From positions 1-6,545 of the forward strand of contig JBFHKO010000149.1 of NCBI GenBank assembly GCA_041595355.1: a stretch of DNA of 6,545 bases, read 5' to 3'. The notes below the pieces were generated by a model. That model searched no databases and had not been told where the DNA came from. It was given only the letters and a program-made list of their open reading frames with translations. Each line of letters opens with the position of its first letter. Within the stretch, counting starts at the first letter, position 1. Position numbers and translations under genes: made by a program. The DNA is from JBFHKO01 sp041595355. Lineage in GTDB: Bacteria; Pseudomonadota; Gammaproteobacteria; Enterobacterales; Aeromonadaceae. Below, one piece after another: positions 4,893 through 6,545 of the stretch.

Positions 4893-6263
4893 ATGGAGAC
4901 ATTGAAAGCATTAGTGGGTGAACTGAACGGCATCGTCTGGGGCGTGCCCATGCTGACCCTCATTCTCGGTGTGGGTATTGTCCTGAGCCTGGGATTGCGG
5001 CTGATGCCGATCCTGAAGATCGGCACCGGCTTCGCCCTGCTGTGGAAGGGCCGCAGCTCCAGCGAGCAAGGGGACATCCCCCCCTACCAGGCACTGATGA
5101 CCACCCTGGCCGCCACTGTGGGCACGGGTAACATTGCCGGGGTGGCCAGCGCCGTCTTCATCGGCGGTCCGGGCGCCCTGTTCTGGATGTGGATCACCGC
5201 CCTGGTGGGCATGGCCACCAAGTACGCCGAATGCGTGCTGGCGGTGAAATACCGGGAAGTGGACGCCCATGGCAACTATGTGGGTGGCCCCATGTACTAC
5301 ATCAAGAATGGCATGGGCAAGAAGTGGGCCTGGCTGGGATCGCTGTTTGCCCTGCTCGGCGCCCTGGCCGGTTTTGGCATCGGCAACATGGTGCAGTCCA
5401 ACTCCATTTCCCAGGTACTCAAGAGCAACTTTGGTCTCTCTGAAATGGTGGTCGGCCTGGTGACCATGCTGATCGTGGGCCTGGTGATCATCGGCGGCAT
5501 CAAGCGCATCGGCAAATTCACCGGCGCCCTGATCCCCTTCATGGCCATCGCCTACATGCTCGGCAGCCTGCTGGTGCTGGCCATCAATGCCGATCAACTG
5601 GGCGCGGCCTTTGAATTGATCTTCACCCACGCCTTCACCCCGACTGCAGCCGAGGGGGGCTTCGCCGGCGCCAGCGTCTGGGCAGCCATCCACTTTGGTG
5701 TCGCCCGTGGTGTCTTCTCAAACGAAGCCGGTCTCGGTTCGGCCCCCATCGCCTACGCCGGCGCCCAGGGCAAGGATCCGGTGCAGCTCGGCATGGTGGC
5801 CATGCTCGGCACCTTCATCGATACCCTGCTGGTGTGCACCATGACCGGCCTGGTGATCATCACCTCCGGCATGTGGACCAGCGGCAGCAGCGGTGCCGAA
5901 CTCACCTCCCTGGCCTTCGGCAGCACCCTGCCCACCTGGGGCAACTACCTGGTGGCCATCTCGCTGGCGCTGTTTGCCTTCACCACCATCATCGGCTGGG
6001 CCCTGTATGGCGAGCGCTGCATCAGCTACCTGTTCGGCGTCAAGGCCATAACCCCCTATCGTCTGCTGTGGGTGCTGGCCGTGCCGGTGGGTGCCGTGAT
6101 GAGCCTGGACTTCGTCTGGCTGGTGGCCGACACCCTGAACGCCCTCATGGCCATTCCCAACCTCATCGCCCTGCTGGTGCTGAGCCCGGTGGTCTTCAAG
6201 CTGACCCAGGAGTACTTCAGCGCCGAGGAGGCCGCGGACCTGGCGCCGCAGGTTGCTGACTGA
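4893..6263 (+). CDS. Sodium:alanine/glycine symporter, AGCS family
   Basis: 456 residues, the normal length for this inner-membrane family, with about ten or eleven hydrophobic helices. Characteristic blocks: TLAATVGTGNIAGVASAVF (71-89), the family signature GGPGALFWMWITALVGMATKYA (91-112, shown by G91, P93, W98, K110), GGPMYYIKNG (131-140), NMVQSNSIS (165-173) and FGVARGVFSNEAGLGSAPIA (268-287). Family members couple alanine or glycine uptake to Na+ (sometimes H+). The archaeal AgcS is reported to bind both L- and D-alanine, and a marine homologue was named DagA for D-alanine/glycine transport, so D-alanine is a reasonable substrate here. The start is fixed by a strong Shine-Dalgarno. The gene is divergent from the D-amino acid operon and is followed by a strong terminator and then alanine racemase. 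The acidic C-terminal tail (SAEEAADLAPQVAD) is cytoplasmic by prediction. The exact substrate is not readable from the sequence. Confidence 0.93.
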   Translation: METLKALVGELNGIVWGVPMLTLILGVGIVLSLGLRLMPILKIGTGFALLWKGRSSSEQGDIPPYQALMTTLAATVGTGNIAGVASAVFIGGPGALFWMWITALVGMATKYAECVLAVKYREVDAHGNYVGGPMYYIKNGMGKKWAWLGSLFALLGALAGFGIGNMVQSNSISQVLKSNFGLSEMVVGLVTMLIVGLVIIGGIKRIGKFTGALIPFMAIAYMLGSLLVLAINADQLGAAFELIFTHAFTPTAAEGGFAGASVWAAIHFGVARGVFSNEAGLGSAPIAYAGAQGKDPVQLGMVAMLGTFIDTLLVCTMTGLVIITSGMWTSGSSGAELTSLAFGSTLPTWGNYLVAISLALFAFTTIIGWALYGERCISYLFGVKAITPYRLLWVLAVPVGAVMSLDFVWLVADTLNALMAIPNLIALLVLSPVVFKLTQEYFSAEEAADLAPQVAD

Positions 6264-6282
6264 CACCGTCGTTTCCCTGACC

Positions 6283-6319
6283 CGCCTGTGTCGCCATCCC
6301 CCGGCGACACAGGCGTTTT
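6283..6319 (+). terminator. Strong intrinsic terminator after the symporter gene
   Basis: CGCCTGTGTCGCC (6283-6295) pairs perfectly with GGCGACACAGGCG (6303-6315): 13 bp, 7-base loop, followed at once by TTTT (6316-6319). It begins 19 bases past the symporter stop codon and lies only 40 bases before the alanine racemase start. Confidence 0.9.
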
Positions 6320-6348
6320 CCCCGGGTCACCCCTAACCCCAGAGACAC

Positions 6349-6353
6349 AAGGA
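6349..6353 (+). promoter_or_regulatory. Shine-Dalgarno of the alanine racemase gene
   Basis: AAGGA sits 6 bases before the ATG at 6360 and supports that start. Confidence 0.7.
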
Positions 6354-6359
6354 TCTATC

Positions 6360-6545
6360 ATGCTTACCGCACAGGCAGAGCTGGATCTGCACGCCCTGCG
6401 ACACAATCTGGCCCAGCTCAGACAACGCGCCCCCCACAGCCGCTTGATTGCCGTGGTCAAGGCCAATGCCTATGGCCACGGCGCCGGCCCCGTCGCCGCG
6501 GTGCTGACGGGGGCGGATGCCTTCGCCGTCGCCCGGATTGAAGAA
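6360..6545 (+). CDS. alr: Alanine racemase, N-terminal part (runs off the window)
   Basis: 62 residues are present, of the roughly 360 usual for the family. The enzyme is PLP-dependent and interconverts L- and D-alanine in the cytoplasm. The start MLTAQAELDLHALRHNLAQL has the family's A-x-L-D-L-x-A-L-x-x-N-L beginning. The segment VVKANAYGHG (32-41) contains the PLP-binding lysine K34, and DAFAVARIEE (53-62) follows as in other family members. Whether it is the biosynthetic (alr) or the catabolic (dadX) type cannot be decided from this fragment; broad-specificity racemases share this N-terminus too. It lies 96 bp behind the symporter gene, with a strong terminator between, so it needs either read-through or a promoter overlapping that terminator. 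A racemase beside an alanine carrier and a D-amino acid operon fits a role in alanine enantiomer use. Confidence 0.92.
   Translation, partial: MLTAQAELDLHALRHNLAQLRQRAPHSRLIAVVKANAYGHGAGPVAAVLTGADAFAVARIEE

Noticed and set aside
1..6545. CRISPR array, insertion sequence, rRNA genes
   Set aside because: No regularly spaced repeats, transposase-like frames, terminal inverted repeats or rRNA signatures are visible.

Overview
The window looks like a chromosomal segment of a GC-rich gammaproteobacterium, most likely an Aeromonas-type organism. This rests on the codon use and style of the proteins (alanine/glycine symporter followed by alanine racemase, and D-amino acid enzymes of gammaproteobacterial character). 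It is an inference, not a database match. Most of the window is coherent: it is about uptake and catabolism of D-amino acids, chiefly D-alanine and D-glutamate.

Layout, left to right. (1) At 1-872 (+) is a LysR-type regulator lacking its first few codons. It is much richer in A/T than anything else here. (2) 873-1172 is a convergent intergenic stretch with a 12-bp direct repeat and two GC-rich hairpins that probably end the leftward operon. (3) At 4074-1173 (-) is a tight three-gene operon, transcribed dgcN > dgcA > dat, with gaps of 20 and 50 bp. It encodes a D-glutamate N-acetyltransferase (DUF1611/DgcN family), an enolase-superfamily N-acetyl-D-glutamate racemase (DgcA family, related to Ala-Glu epimerases) and a PLP-dependent D-amino acid transaminase. 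(4) 4075-4892 is an unusually long (818 bp) divergent intergenic region with no convincing gene. It holds several inverted repeats and a potential four-way-junction RNA fold. (5) At 4893-6263 (+) is a sodium:alanine/glycine symporter (AGCS family), closed by a strong intrinsic terminator. (6) At 6360-6545 (+) is the start of an alanine racemase that runs off the window.

How the genes may work together (inference from known family functions): the symporter brings in alanine, possibly either enantiomer. Dat moves the amino group of D-alanine to 2-oxoglutarate, giving pyruvate and D-glutamate. DgcN acetylates D-glutamate, and DgcA inverts N-acetyl-D-glutamate to N-acetyl-L-glutamate, which a deacetylase encoded elsewhere could turn into L-glutamate. 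Alanine racemase offers a second route between the alanine enantiomers. The DgcN-DgcA route is published for marine bacteria and haloarchaea. The direct operon coupling to a D-amino acid transaminase, facing an alanine symporter and a racemase, is the most interesting feature of the window.
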